From the NCBI GenBank assembly GCA_025056515.1, contig JANWWB010000371.1, positions 1-8,794 of the forward strand: a stretch of DNA of 8,794 nt, read 5' to 3'. The DNA is from Anaerolineales bacterium. Its GTDB lineage: Bacteria > Chloroflexota > Anaerolineae > Anaerolineales > Villigracilaceae. Both the position numbers and the translations under genes were made by a program. Each line of letters starts with the position of its first letter. Within the stretch, counting starts at the first letter, position 1. The notes beneath the pieces were generated by a model that was not told where the DNA came from, ran no database searches, and saw only the letters and a program-made list of their open reading frames with translations. Below are positions 1-6,726 of this stretch, one piece after another.

Positions 1-1
1 G

Positions 2-1039
2 GGAGCTGAATGGTTAGTGCGGGGCGCAGCACGTATCGCCGCATGGCTGGGAATTTCGCCTTTGGTGATTGGCTTGACGGTCGTTGCCTTTGGCACCAGT
101 TCCCCGGAGTTGGCGATTAACCTGCTTTCTTCGCTCACCGGTCAATCGGATATCGCTCTTGGGAATGTTATCGGAAGCAATATTGCCAATATCTTGTTGA
201 TTTTGGGATTGTCTGCAGCCGTTGCACCGCTTGTGGTTCAGCAGCAAGTGGTGCGGCAGGATGTCCCGATTATGATTGCCGTTTCAGTGGTAACTTTCTT
301 GTTTGCTTTGGATGGCCGAATGAGCGTTCTCGAAGGTGGCTTACTTTTTCTTTCCCTTATCGCCTACACGTGGTTTCTTATTCGACAAAGCCGCTCCGAG
401 AGTCAACAGGTTCGTCAGGAGTACGAGCAGGAATATGCGGCCAAAGAAGAGGGAAAGCGAAGATGGGTGGTTAATGCGGGCTTGGTGATTTTGGGATTAG
501 GTCTTTTATCTCTTGGGGCGCGTTGGTTGGTGAACGGCGCTGTTGACATTGCTCGCTGGCTGGGAGTTGATGAATTGGTGATTGGTCTGACCATTGTGGC
601 CGTTGGGACTTCACTTCCAGAACTGGCGACCTCGGTGATTGCAGCACTCAAAGGAGAGCGGGATATTGCCGTTGGAAATGTGGTCGGGAGCAATATTTTT
701 AATCTGCTTGCTGTGCTGGGCTTGAGCGCTTTGGTGGCTCCGCGAGGTCTGATTGTCTCGGAAGAGGTGATTGTCTTTGATTTACCGGTCATGATTGCTG
801 TAGCGGTGGCATCTTTTCCGATTTTCTTTACCGGCGGCAAGATTTATCGTTGGGAAGGTTTGTTGTTTCTCGGCTACTATGCTACCTATACTGCTTATTT
901 GGTCTTGAAATCCTCAGAACATGCTGCCTTGCCTGCTTTCCAGCAAGCGGTGATCTGGTTTGTCTTTCCGCTGACGTTGCTCACGCTCGGGATAACCATG
1001 TGGCAGGAAGTCCGCCAACGCAATCGGGCAAGAAAGTAA
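2..1039 (+). CDS. Na+/Ca2+ antiporter, CaCA family (YrbG-like), 5'-truncated by window edge
   Basis: This is an integral membrane cation/proton- or sodium/calcium exchanger of the CaCA superfamily, which moves Ca2+ across the cytoplasmic membrane against Na+ or H+. Both signature alpha repeats are visible. Alpha-1 (about nt 71-190) has [14 protein letters not shown] followed by [10 protein letters not shown]. Alpha-2 (about nt 584-703) has [14 protein letters not shown] followed by [10 protein letters not shown]. The GTS-PEL and GN-GSN residues form the ion-binding sites in this family. A charged cytoplasmic loop rich in Glu, Arg and Lys (around nt 380-470) separates the two halves, as expected for an inverted-repeat transporter. 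The frame is open to the left edge, and the residues before the GTG at 17 (GAEWLV) match the end of the family's first membrane segment. That GTG is therefore an internal valine codon, and roughly 20-25 N-terminal residues are missing. The true ion specificity cannot be read from sequence. Confidence 0.93.
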   Translation, partial: GAEWLVRGAARIAAWLGISPLVIGLTVVAFGTSSPELAINLLSSLTGQSDIALGNVIGSNIANILLILGLSAAVAPLVVQQQVVRQDVPIMIAVSVVTFLFALDGRMSVLEGGLLFLSLIAYTWFLIRQSRSESQQVRQEYEQEYAAKEEGKRRWVVNAGLVILGLGLLSLGARWLVNGAVDIARWLGVDELVIGLTIVAVGTSLPELATSVIAALKGERDIAVGNVVGSNIFNLLAVLGLSALVAPRGLIVSEEVIVFDLPVMIAVAVASFPIFFTGGKIYRWEGLLFLGYYATYTAYLVLKSSEHAALPAFQQAVIWFVFPLTLLTLGITMWQEVRQRNRARK

Positions 1040-1096
1040 ACAGAGGCGAGTGCCGGATACTCAAAGCGTGGTTTAATGCGGGCAATCGGTTGGGCG

Positions 1097-1105
1097 TGGT
1101 AGAAT
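1097..1105 (+). promoter_or_regulatory. Possible extended -10 promoter element of pdxS
   Basis: TGGTAGAAT fits the extended -10 pattern TGnTATAAT with one mismatch. It lies about 30 nt upstream of the pdxS start, giving a predicted transcript start near 1112 and a 5' leader of about 26 nt that contains the Shine-Dalgarno. No good -35 hexamer is seen at the usual distance (TGCGGG at 1077-1082), so this is tentative. The 98-bp gap from the antiporter gene makes an independent promoter here plausible. Confidence 0.35.
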
Positions 1106-1120
1106 CGAAGCGGATCATTC

Positions 1121-1128
1121 AAAAGGAG
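1121..1128 (+). promoter_or_regulatory. Ribosome binding site of pdxS
   Basis: AAAAGGAG lies 9 nt upstream of the ATG at 1138. It is one of only two textbook Shine-Dalgarno sequences in the window and it fixes the pdxS start codon. Confidence 0.8.
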
Positions 1129-1137
1129 TAGCGAAGT

Positions 1138-2025
1138 ATGGAACAACAGACAGGTACCTTTGCTGTCAAAAAAGGATTAGCACAAATGCTCAAAGGCGGC
1201 GTCATTATGGATGTAGTGACGCCGGAACAAGCAAAAATAGCTGAAGATGCCGGCGCTTGCGCTGTGATGGCGTTGGAGCGTGTCCCGGCAGATATTCGCG
1301 CCCAGGGTGGTGTGGCGCGCATGTCGGATCCTGAACTGATTCTCAAAATAATGGATGCAGTCAGCATTCCGGTGATGGCCAAGTGTCGCATCGGACATTT
1401 TGTGGAGGCGCAGATTTTGGAGGCCATTGGCGTAGATTATATTGATGAATCGGAGGTGCTCACTCCTGCCGATGAAGAACACCACATAAATAAGCATCTC
1501 TTCAAAGTGCCGTTTGTGTGCGGGGCGCGCAATTTGGGTGAAGCACTCCGTCGCATTGGTGAAGGGGCAGCGATGATTCGCACAAAAGGCGAAGCCGGTA
1601 CTGGAGATGTGGTTGAGGCTGTCCGCCATGCTCGCGCTGTTTTGGGAGAGATTCGCCGCCTAACTACTATGGCTGATGAAGAACTGATGCACTACGCCAA
1701 AGAAATTGGCGCACCCTACGAATTGGTTAAAGAAACCAAGCAACTGGGGCGCTTACCGGTGGTGAATTTCGCTGCGGGTGGCATCGCTACCCCAGCCGAT
1801 GCTGCCTTGATGATGCAATTGGGCATGGATGGTGTTTTTGTCGGTTCGGGTATTTTCAAGTCCGGCAACCCGGCCAAACGTGCTGCGGCGATTGTCAAGG
1901 CAGTGACTCACTACAATGACCCAGCGATTCTGGCTGAAGTCAGTCGCAACTTGGGTGAACCCATGGTGGGGCGCAATATCTCCACGATGCCCGAAATTGA
2001 GCGCATTGCTGGGCGGGGATGGTAA
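1138..2025 (+). CDS. pdxS: Pyridoxal 5'-phosphate synthase, lyase (synthase) subunit PdxS
   Basis: PdxS condenses ribose 5-phosphate (or ribulose 5-phosphate), glyceraldehyde 3-phosphate and ammonia into pyridoxal 5'-phosphate in the DXP-independent vitamin B6 pathway. Ammonia is channelled from the PdxT glutaminase, and the cytoplasmic complex is normally twelve PdxS plus twelve PdxT. The 295-residue (beta/alpha)8 barrel is full length for the family. Visible features are the catalytic Asp25 in [12 protein letters not shown], the Schiff-base Lys82 in MAKCRIGH, the second catalytic Lys150 in [11 protein letters not shown], and the phosphate-binding segments [13 protein letters not shown] (from 211) and GSGIFKS (236-242). 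The lysines correspond to B. subtilis Lys81 and Lys149. The C-terminus ends in the usual GRGW. The start is set by the AAAAGGAG 9 nt upstream. The next gene, pdxT, follows in the same reading frame after a single TAA, and the two are surely co-transcribed. Confidence 0.98.
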   Translation: MEQQTGTFAVKKGLAQMLKGGVIMDVVTPEQAKIAEDAGACAVMALERVPADIRAQGGVARMSDPELILKIMDAVSIPVMAKCRIGHFVEAQILEAIGVDYIDESEVLTPADEEHHINKHLFKVPFVCGARNLGEALRRIGEGAAMIRTKGEAGTGDVVEAVRHARAVLGEIRRLTTMADEELMHYAKEIGAPYELVKETKQLGRLPVVNFAAGGIATPADAALMMQLGMDGVFVGSGIFKSGNPAKRAAAIVKAVTHYNDPAILAEVSRNLGEPMVGRNISTMPEIERIAGRGW

Positions 2026-2088
2026 ATGTTTCAACGCCGGACGGTCGACATGACTGTCCCGAGTCTACGTTCAACGGTCTCAATTATT

Positions 2089-2652
2089 ATGAAAATTGGA
2101 GTTCTTGCCCTGCAAGGTGATTTTGCTGAACATCTCAGTATGCTGAGACGCCTCGGCGTGGAGGCTGCCGAAGTGCGCTTACCACGCCATCTGGATGACT
2201 TGGATGGTCTTATCATTCCCGGTGGGGAATCCACCACCATTGGCAAATTGGCGGTAGATTTTGACCTGATAGAGCCGCTACGCCAATTCGGGAAGACGCA
2301 TGCTATCTGGGGTACCTGTGCCGGCGCCATCTTTCTCTCAAAAGACGTCCGCCGACCACAACCGCTTCTCGGCTTGATGGACATCATCGTCCAGCGCAAT
2401 GCCTTTGGTCGTCAAGTCGATTCGTTTGAGGCGGATTTGCCCATTCCCGAATTGGGAGCGCTTCCCTATCACGCTGTCTTCATTCGTGCTCCCATCATTG
2501 AGTCGGTCTTTGGCGAGGCGCGTGTCCTGGCAACGTTGCCCGACGGCCGCATTGTAGCGGCCCAACAGGGCAAACTGCTTGCGACCTCGTTTCATCCGGA
2601 ATTGACCGAGGATGTGCGCTTCCATGAGTATTTTCTTGCGCTGGCCCGCTAG
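2089..2652 (+). CDS. pdxT: Pyridoxal 5'-phosphate synthase, glutaminase subunit PdxT
   Basis: PdxT hydrolyses glutamine and passes ammonia to PdxS for pyridoxal 5'-phosphate formation. It is a class I glutamine amidotransferase. From the chosen ATG it has 187 residues, slightly short of the usual 190-200. The triad is intact: Cys77 in GTCAGA, with His169 and Glu171 in SFHPELTED. The oxyanion-hole region IIPGGESTT (42-50) and the family motif RNAFGRQ (103-109) are present. Start choice: ATGs at 2026 and 2050 are in the same frame and would add 21 or 13 residues, but family members begin at a sequence like MKIGVLALQG, which is the ATG at 2089. No Shine-Dalgarno is visible before 2089. The ATG at 2026 directly abuts the pdxS stop (TAA-ATG), so translational coupling with a longer N-terminus cannot be excluded. 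A 15-nt gap separates it from the next gene. Confidence 0.95.
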   Translation: MKIGVLALQGDFAEHLSMLRRLGVEAAEVRLPRHLDDLDGLIIPGGESTTIGKLAVDFDLIEPLRQFGKTHAIWGTCAGAIFLSKDVRRPQPLLGLMDIIVQRNAFGRQVDSFEADLPIPELGALPYHAVFIRAPIIESVFGEARVLATLPDGRIVAAQQGKLLATSFHPELTEDVRFHEYFLALAR

Positions 2653-2667
2653 GACCAACGGCTGTGT

Positions 2668-3603
2668 ATGTTTATTCGCCCGCTCGACTTGCTTGATTTG
2701 CCATTTTTGTCGCGTTACCGCGGCGAAGCGCTCTCCTTGAACAGCGCCCGTTTTCTGACACGCGGCAATCCACTCCAGGCTCGGGCGTTGCTTGAGTATC
2801 TTGACCCGCGTCAACACATCTATACGGCCGTTGCCGCTGAAAATAGCAACCGACTGATTGGGCAAATTGCTCTGCAGGCCGAGGAGCCGTCTGCACGTCT
2901 GATGTTTCTTGCACCGGCTGAACATTTGGAGATTCTTGCTTTGCCGCTGCTTGAGCATCTTGTTGCTCAAGCAGGGGAGTGGGGGGCGCTCTATGTGACC
3001 GCAGAAGTTGAAGAAGATAGCAGGTTACTTCAGGTCTTTCGTCGGAGCGGATTTGCTTTGTATGCTTGGCAACGGGTGTGGAAATTGCCGGTGGGTGGAT
3101 CTCCTGCCCCTTCGCTTTGGAGGGTGGCGGAGGAAACTGACTGGACCCTTATTCAGTCCTTACATGCCCAGATCGTACCGGCCCTTTTGCAGAGTGTTGA
3201 TGGTCCCCCTAAGATGTCGCAGGGGCTGGTTAGTATTGAAGAAGGCGAAGCAACCGCTTATGTTGCGGTAATGAGCGGTAGAACGGGCGTTTGGCTTCAA
3301 CCGCTTATTTCACCAGATTGCGCCGGTGCAACGCGTTATCTATCCGCCCTTCGTATGGTCTTTAAGGGGAATGTTCCCGTCTACGTTTGTGTGCGCTCGT
3401 ATCAGGCTTGGTTGGAAGCGACACTGGAGGAGATAGGCGCAGAAGCCGGCGCAAGACAGGCGGTGATGGTCAAACGCTTGGCTGTTGCTTTGCCCGAGTC
3501 CCAGAGCGTTCCCTCTCTCGAAAAAGTTTTGGCACGCGCCAAGCCAGCTGCGCCGATGAGCCATCTGAAGCCGACAACAACATCCAAGTTTGACAGAGCA
3601 TGA
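2668..3603 (+). CDS. Divergent GNAT-like N-acetyltransferase domain protein
   Basis: The acyl acceptor is unknown. The 311-residue protein has an N-terminal half (about 1-140) with the order of a GNAT fold: an N-terminal IRPLDLLDLPFL segment, a strand ending in IGQIALQ (64-70), a helix plus strand GALYVTAEVEED (106-117), and a C-terminal helix plus RRSGFALYAWQRVW (125-138), which resembles the GF-Y motif B of acetyltransferases. The usual acetyl-CoA pyrophosphate loop (Q/R-x-x-G-x-G/A) is not obvious; the expected place reads APAEHLEILALPLLEHL. The half from about 150 to 270 may be a second, degenerate GNAT-like unit (AYVAVMSGRTGVWLQPLI). The last 35 residues are Pro/Lys/Thr-rich and probably disordered. 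It lies 15 nt after pdxT and so is likely in that operon, although nothing links it to vitamin B6. Its Shine-Dalgarno is weak (AGGAC at 2651-2655, 12 nt away). Its TGA stop forms the start of an extended -10 element. Confidence 0.7.
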   Translation: MFIRPLDLLDLPFLSRYRGEALSLNSARFLTRGNPLQARALLEYLDPRQHIYTAVAAENSNRLIGQIALQAEEPSARLMFLAPAEHLEILALPLLEHLVAQAGEWGALYVTAEVEEDSRLLQVFRRSGFALYAWQRVWKLPVGGSPAPSLWRVAEETDWTLIQSLHAQIVPALLQSVDGPPKMSQGLVSIEEGEATAYVAVMSGRTGVWLQPLISPDCAGATRYLSALRMVFKGNVPVYVCVRSYQAWLEATLEEIGAEAGARQAVMVKRLAVALPESQSVPSLEKVLARAKPAAPMSHLKPTTTSKFDRA

Positions 3604-3609
3604 TACAAT
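3601..3609 (+). promoter_or_regulatory. Possible extended -10 promoter for the R3H ATPase gene
   Basis: TGATACAAT fits TGnTATAAT with a single mismatch, and its TGA is also the stop codon of the preceding gene. No -35 hexamer stands at 16-18 bp. The TTGACA at 3590-3595 is only 8 bp away and cannot pair with it. The predicted transcript start near 3616 would give a leader of about 170 nt before the ATG at 3784. Confidence 0.4.
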
Positions 3610-3783
3610 TATGTCACCTCTACCGGAGAGGGACTCTCTTGGGTGACAATTATGGTGTGCAAGCAGAAAAAAGATAGCATACGGATACGATGCCAAAAGA
3701 GAGGCTTGCATCGTTGAGAACAAACTCGAATTTTGTCCAAAGCAGATAAACTTGTTCTAGATCTGGTGGCCTGAATATTTTCT
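3610..3783 (+). promoter_or_regulatory. Structured leader-like intergenic region upstream of the R3H ATPase gene
   Basis: This region has more inverted repeats than the other spacers. Stem A: GTCACC (3613-3618) with GGTGAC (3642-3647), enclosing GAGAG/CTCTC (3626-3630/3634-3638) with a GGA loop. Stem B: TGCAAGC (3658-3664) with GCTTGCA (3704-3710). Two pairings compete with these: ACGATGC (3687-3693) with GCATCGT (3708-3714), and CTCTCTT (3634-3640) with AAGAGAG (3697-3703). A 9-base direct repeat ACAATTATG occurs at 3605-3613 and 3646-3654. A 21-codon micro-ORF (ATG 3652 to TGA 3717, eight Lys/Arg) is preceded by GGGTGA 5 nt upstream, which would lie in stem A. I recognise no known riboswitch class. 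The tail 3718-3783 shows nothing distinct beyond a weak GGTGG at 3765-3769. If transcription starts near 3616, part of the first arm of stem A would be missing. Confidence 0.3.
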
Positions 3784-5406
3784 ATGACTCAATTTCGTAT
3801 TACCGATGACCTTGATGCCCTGATGGGCGTCTTGCCTGAAGATATAGCCAAAGCGGTTCGGAAAGCTAACGATAGCGACAATTTGCTGGAAGTCATTCTG
3901 GACTTGGGACGTGTCCCAACGGCTCGTTTTGTGGACCGAGAAATTGTCCTACGCAACACCGAAGTGACGCGCGCCGAGATTGATTATGTCGATGCCCGCG
4001 TCGGCGAATTCGATGCTGATAATCGTGCTGGGATTGAACGCACCTTGCATCGCATCTCGGCGATTCGTAACCGCCGAGGTCATATTGTCGGCTTGACCTT
4101 GCGGGTGGGGCGCGCTGTTTATGGAACGGTGGACATTATTCAGGACATCATTGAGAGTGGCAAGTCGGTTTTGCTGCTTGGGCGTCCTGGCGTGGGCAAG
4201 ACCACTCTCCTACGCGAAGCAGCACGCATTTTGGCCGAAACCAAGCGCGTTATCATTGTGGATACTTCGAACGAAATCGGCGGCGACGGCGATGTTCCGC
4301 ACCCGGCTGTTGGTCGGGCGCGCCGGATGCAGGTGCGCGAACCGATGCTTCAACACGAGGTCATGATTGAGGCGGTCGAGAATCACAATCCTGAAGTCAT
4401 CGTCATTGATGAGATAGGACGTGAACTTGAAGCTGCTGCCGCCCGTACGATTGCTGAGCGTGGCGTCCAACTTATTGGCACAGCGCACGGGCAGACGCTG
4501 GATAATCTCCTCCTCAACCCGACCCTCTCTGACCTGGTAGGTGGCATTGAGGCGGTAACTCTTTCGGATGAAGAAGCCCGCCGCCGCGGCACGCAAAAGA
4601 CCGTCTTGGAACGCCGCGCACCACCGACCTTTGATGTGTTGGTTGAGATTCAACAGCGCGACCGCTTTGCAATTCACATGGATATCGCTGCGGCTGTGGA
4701 TGCTTTGTTGCGCGGCTATCCCCTTCCTCCGGAGATTCGCTGGCGCGATGCCGAAGGCAAGATCCATATCGAGATGGCCTCACCCGCTGCTCGTTCGCGC
4801 CCCGAATCGGAGTTCCGTATCGAAAGCGTACCTATGCGGCGTTCAACGCAGGTCTCGACAGCTTCTTCGACCAACACGAGCAGTGCCCAAAGTGGTGCTT
4901 CTGGTGCAGCTGGGTCGGCGGAGCCGGGGAGATTGGTCTTGCAACCGGTGCGCGTTTATCCCTATGGCGTGGCGCGCGATAAACTGATGCAGGCAGCAAA
5001 ACGGATTGGAGTGCCGGCGATTATCGTCAAGAATCAGGAAGAGGCCGATGTTTTGGTCACCCTGCGAGCACACTATCGTGACCGACTCCAACCGGTCACC
5101 CAAGCCGAACATCGCGGCATGCCGGTCTATGTCCTGCGTTCGAACACGCTAAGCCAGATGGAACAGTTTCTGAGCGATTTGTTCAACCTGGCTGAGGTCG
5201 TACCTTCCGACGCTGAGTTAGAGCAGATTCGTCAGCAAACACAGGCGGCAATCGCTGCAGTCTTGAACGGTGAGCGCTGGGTGGACCTGCCACCGGGGCC
5301 GGCCGCTGTGCGCCGCTTGCAGCACGAAATGGCGCGCGAAGCGGACCTGCTATCCCATTCTTATGGCAAAGAGCCGCGCCGTCATGTAAGGATCTTCCGC
5401 GAGTAG
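3784..5406 (+). CDS. SpoIIIAA/Ycf45-like AAA ATPase with C-terminal R3H nucleic-acid-binding domain
   Basis: This 540-residue cytoplasmic ATPase belongs to a family found in cyanobacteria, algal plastids (Ycf45) and Chloroflexota; its cellular role is not established. Domain order: an N-terminal SpoIIIAA-like region (about 5-105); a P-loop ATPase with Walker A GRPGVGKTT (133-141), the DTSNEIGGDGD segment (160-170), Walker B VIVIDE (205-210) and the sensor-like GTAHG (232-236); a Ser/Thr/Ala-rich low-complexity linker (about 352-382); a region starting VYPYGVARDKL (391-401) with EEADVLVTLRAHYRDR (419-434), typical of this family; and a C-terminal R3H domain (about 500-538) with Arg510-x3-His514 and SHSYGKEPRRHVRIF. 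R3H domains bind single-stranded nucleic acid, so an ATP-driven nucleic-acid role is inferred. The start is fixed by an in-frame TGA at 3772-3774, making ATG 3784 the first available. No convincing Shine-Dalgarno is seen. A terminator begins at its last sense codon. Confidence 0.92.
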   Translation: MTQFRITDDLDALMGVLPEDIAKAVRKANDSDNLLEVILDLGRVPTARFVDREIVLRNTEVTRAEIDYVDARVGEFDADNRAGIERTLHRISAIRNRRGHIVGLTLRVGRAVYGTVDIIQDIIESGKSVLLLGRPGVGKTTLLREAARILAETKRVIIVDTSNEIGGDGDVPHPAVGRARRMQVREPMLQHEVMIEAVENHNPEVIVIDEIGRELEAAAARTIAERGVQLIGTAHGQTLDNLLLNPTLSDLVGGIEAVTLSDEEARRRGTQKTVLERRAPPTFDVLVEIQQRDRFAIHMDIAAAVDALLRGYPLPPEIRWRDAEGKIHIEMASPAARSRPESEFRIESVPMRRSTQVSTASSTNTSSAQSGASGAAGSAEPGRLVLQPVRVYPYGVARDKLMQAAKRIGVPAIIVKNQEEADVLVTLRAHYRDRLQPVTQAEHRGMPVYVLRSNTLSQMEQFLSDLFNLAEVVPSDAELEQIRQQTQAAIAAVLNGERWVDLPPGPAAVRRLQHEMAREADLLSHSYGKEPRRHVRIFRE

Positions 5407-5437
5407 GTTATCCTGCCGGAGACCTACTCTTTGTTTT
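5401..5437 (+). terminator. Intrinsic terminator overlapping the end of the R3H ATPase gene
   Basis: GAGTAGGT (5401-5408) pairs perfectly with ACCTACTC (5422-5429). An inner TCC/GGA stem (5411-5413/5418-5420) closes a TGCC loop, and TTTGTTTT follows (5430-5437). The 5' arm contains the last Glu codon and the TAG stop, so a ribosome terminating there would cover it. The tmk ATG is only 10 nt past the T-run, which makes this either a true terminator or a read-through attenuator for tmk. Confidence 0.8.
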
Positions 5438-5447
5438 GGCTTCTTTC

Positions 5448-6065
5448 ATGTTCATCACCCTCGAAGGCCCTGAAGGTTCCGGCAAGACCAGTCATGTTCC
5501 TCCTCTGGTCGAATTCTTGCGCCAGCAAGGGTACTCGGTTTTTCCCACGCGCGAACCAGGAGGAACCTCGATTGGCGAACAGATACGCGAAATCTTGCAC
5601 AGTTTGAAAAATACAGAAATGCACCCGCGCACTGAAACGCTGCTCTATCAGGCGGCGCGGGCACAATTTGTTGAACAGGTCGTCCGTCCACGGCTCGCTT
5701 TGGGAGAGATTGTTCTCTCTGATCGTTATGCCGACTCCACACTGGCCTATCAGGGCTACGGGCATCAGCAAGACTTAGAACAGGTACGCACACTCATCCA
5801 TTACGCTACCGGTGGTCTATGGCCCTCGCTGACCATTCTGCTCGATGTGGACGTGGAGACCGGCCTGGCGCGCAAAAAGAAAGCCGCTGAATGGAATCGA
5901 CTGGATGCCTATACGTTAGATTTCCATCGACGGGTACGCCAAGGCTATTTGGAGATGGCCGCCGCTGAACCGCAACGTTGGGTGGTGGTGGATGCCCGTC
6001 AGGACTGGCAGCAGGTTCAAGAGATGTTACGCAGGATTGTCCTTCAAAGATTGCAGGCAGCTTGA
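5448..6065 (+). CDS. tmk: Thymidylate kinase (dTMP kinase)
   Basis: Tmk phosphorylates dTMP to dTDP with ATP, a required step for dTTP in both the de novo and salvage routes. The 205-residue length is typical. Visible features are the P-loop GPEGSGKT (7-14), the substrate-binding REPGGTSIGEQIR (35-47), the DRY motif (92-94) followed by ADSTLAYQGYG, the strand LLDVDVETGLAR (131-142), and the LID segment with KKKAAEWNRLD (143-153) leading into a helix FHRRVRQGY (159-167). The P-loop has no Arg at the variable positions, so the catalytic arginine is probably supplied by the LID, as in the E. coli-type enzymes (inference). The ATG at 5448 gives the standard MFITLEGPEG start. A TTG at 5436 would add four residues and falls in the terminator T-run, so it was rejected. 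No Shine-Dalgarno precedes the ATG. The gene is convergent with fmdB, 34 bp apart, with no terminator seen between them. Confidence 0.96.
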   Translation: MFITLEGPEGSGKTSHVPPLVEFLRQQGYSVFPTREPGGTSIGEQIREILHSLKNTEMHPRTETLLYQAARAQFVEQVVRPRLALGEIVLSDRYADSTLAYQGYGHQQDLEQVRTLIHYATGGLWPSLTILLDVDVETGLARKKKAAEWNRLDAYTLDFHRRVRQGYLEMAAAEPQRWVVVDARQDWQQVQEMLRRIVLQRLQAA

Positions 6066-6099
6066 TTTATTGCTGTCAAAGTGCTCAACTGTACTTAGG

Positions 6100-6516
6100 T
6101 TAGTCCTCTTCCTGGGTTCCTTCGCCTTCTGGGCTTATTCCCATCGTCTCGCTCAGTTCTGGCATTTCCTTCTCGATTTCCTCGGGTGATTGGCCTTTTT
6201 CCAGTCGGTCTACTACTTCATCGAATTCAGGCGGAAGATCTTCACCAAGCTCTCGACCCATTTTGCGCATGAGGCGTCCGAGTGCTTGAGGATCATCTTC
6301 CAGTCCGGCAAGCGCCTCGGGATCAGAGAAATCTTCAGCTAGTGATTCGATGCGGCTCTCCTCAGACCTTGCCACACGGACGCGGGTGAGACGGCGACGG
6401 ACGCTTGTACTCCCACAATACGAGCAGACGACGGCTTTTTGACCGTATTCGGAGTAGGTAAGAAAGACTTCGAAACGTTTTTGACAGTCCAGACAGTGAT
6501 ATTCGTAGAACGGCAT
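6100..6516 (-). CDS. FmdB-family zinc-ribbon protein with long acidic C-terminal tail
   Basis: Residues 1-40 form the FmdB zinc ribbon: MPFYEYHCLDCQKRFE with Cys8 and Cys11, then CSYC with Cys31 and Cys34, giving a four-cysteine zinc site. The family was named as putative regulators, but the function of most members is unknown. After a short basic stretch (RRRLTRVRVAR, about 40-50) the remaining 88 residues are strongly acidic and helical in character, with DPEALAGLEDDPQAL and GQSPEEIEKEMPE. This is longer than the common 70-110 residue FmdB proteins, and I associate such tails with Chloroflexota members. The start is the ATG whose complement is at 6514-6516; MPFYEY is the standard family N-terminus. 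No Shine-Dalgarno is present, but a -10-like TAAAAT lies 6 nt upstream, which would place transcription start at the ATG itself. The gene is convergent with tmk and divergent from gmk. Confidence 0.88.
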   Translation of the reverse strand: MPFYEYHCLDCQKRFEVFLTYSEYGQKAVVCSYCGSTSVRRRLTRVRVARSEESRIESLAEDFSDPEALAGLEDDPQALGRLMRKMGRELGEDLPPEFDEVVDRLEKGQSPEEIEKEMPELSETMGISPEGEGTQEED

Positions 6517-6522
6517 AGCTTA

Positions 6523-6528
6523 ATTTTA
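6523..6528 (-). promoter_or_regulatory. Possible -10 element of fmdB (leaderless arrangement)
   Basis: On the minus strand TAAAAT matches TATAAT at five of six positions and ends 6 nt before the fmdB ATG. The predicted transcript start would fall at or next to the A of the ATG, consistent with a leaderless mRNA and with the missing Shine-Dalgarno. No strong -35 is seen; TTTCAC about 18 bp upstream is weak. Confidence 0.35.
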
Positions 6529-6726
6529 ACCGCTCTTTTGTCTTTGGTGAAACTTTCGCCTGAACGTATCGTTTGTAGCCAAGCTTCGTCATTTCGACAG
6601 AAACTTAAGCAACGCATGCACCCTTACCAATTGTTGAAAGCGGTCAAGCCCTGGCCTGACACAAAACGAGAACGCTCCTGATGATTGGGAAGATTGCCTA
6701 GGTGCCTGCGCAGCTTGCGGCGACGG

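Noticed and set aside
17..19. GTG at 17 as the start of the antiporter gene
   Set aside because: The frame is open upstream to the edge, and the preceding residues GAEWLV fit the family's first membrane segment, so this is an internal valine codon.
415..840. 141-codon antisense ORF across the antiporter gene
   Set aside because: It is a shadow of the coding frame, Thr/Ser/Pro/Lys-rich without a domain, and lies opposite the well-supported alpha repeats.
2026..2088. ATG at 2026 or 2050 as the preferred pdxT start
   Set aside because: The extra 13-21 residues have no counterpart in PdxT proteins; kept as a possibility but not chosen.
3590..3595. TTGACA as a -35 element
   Set aside because: It is 8 bp from TACAAT, and no -10-like hexamer lies 16-18 bp downstream.
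3611..3646. 11-codon ORF directly after the extended -10
   Set aside because: Its ATG would lie upstream of the predicted transcript start near 3616, and it has no ribosome site.
3340..3723. 127-codon antisense ORF spanning the GNAT-like gene end and the leader region
   Set aside because: It has no recognisable domain or ribosome site and mostly mirrors the plus-strand coding sequence.
5436..5447. TTG at 5436 as the tmk start
   Set aside because: It lies in the terminator T-run and adds residues not found in the family; ATG 5448 gives the standard N-terminus.
6079..6096. Hairpin AAGTGC/GTACTT between tmk and fmdB as a terminator
   Set aside because: It is a weak stem with a wobble pair and no T-run on either strand.
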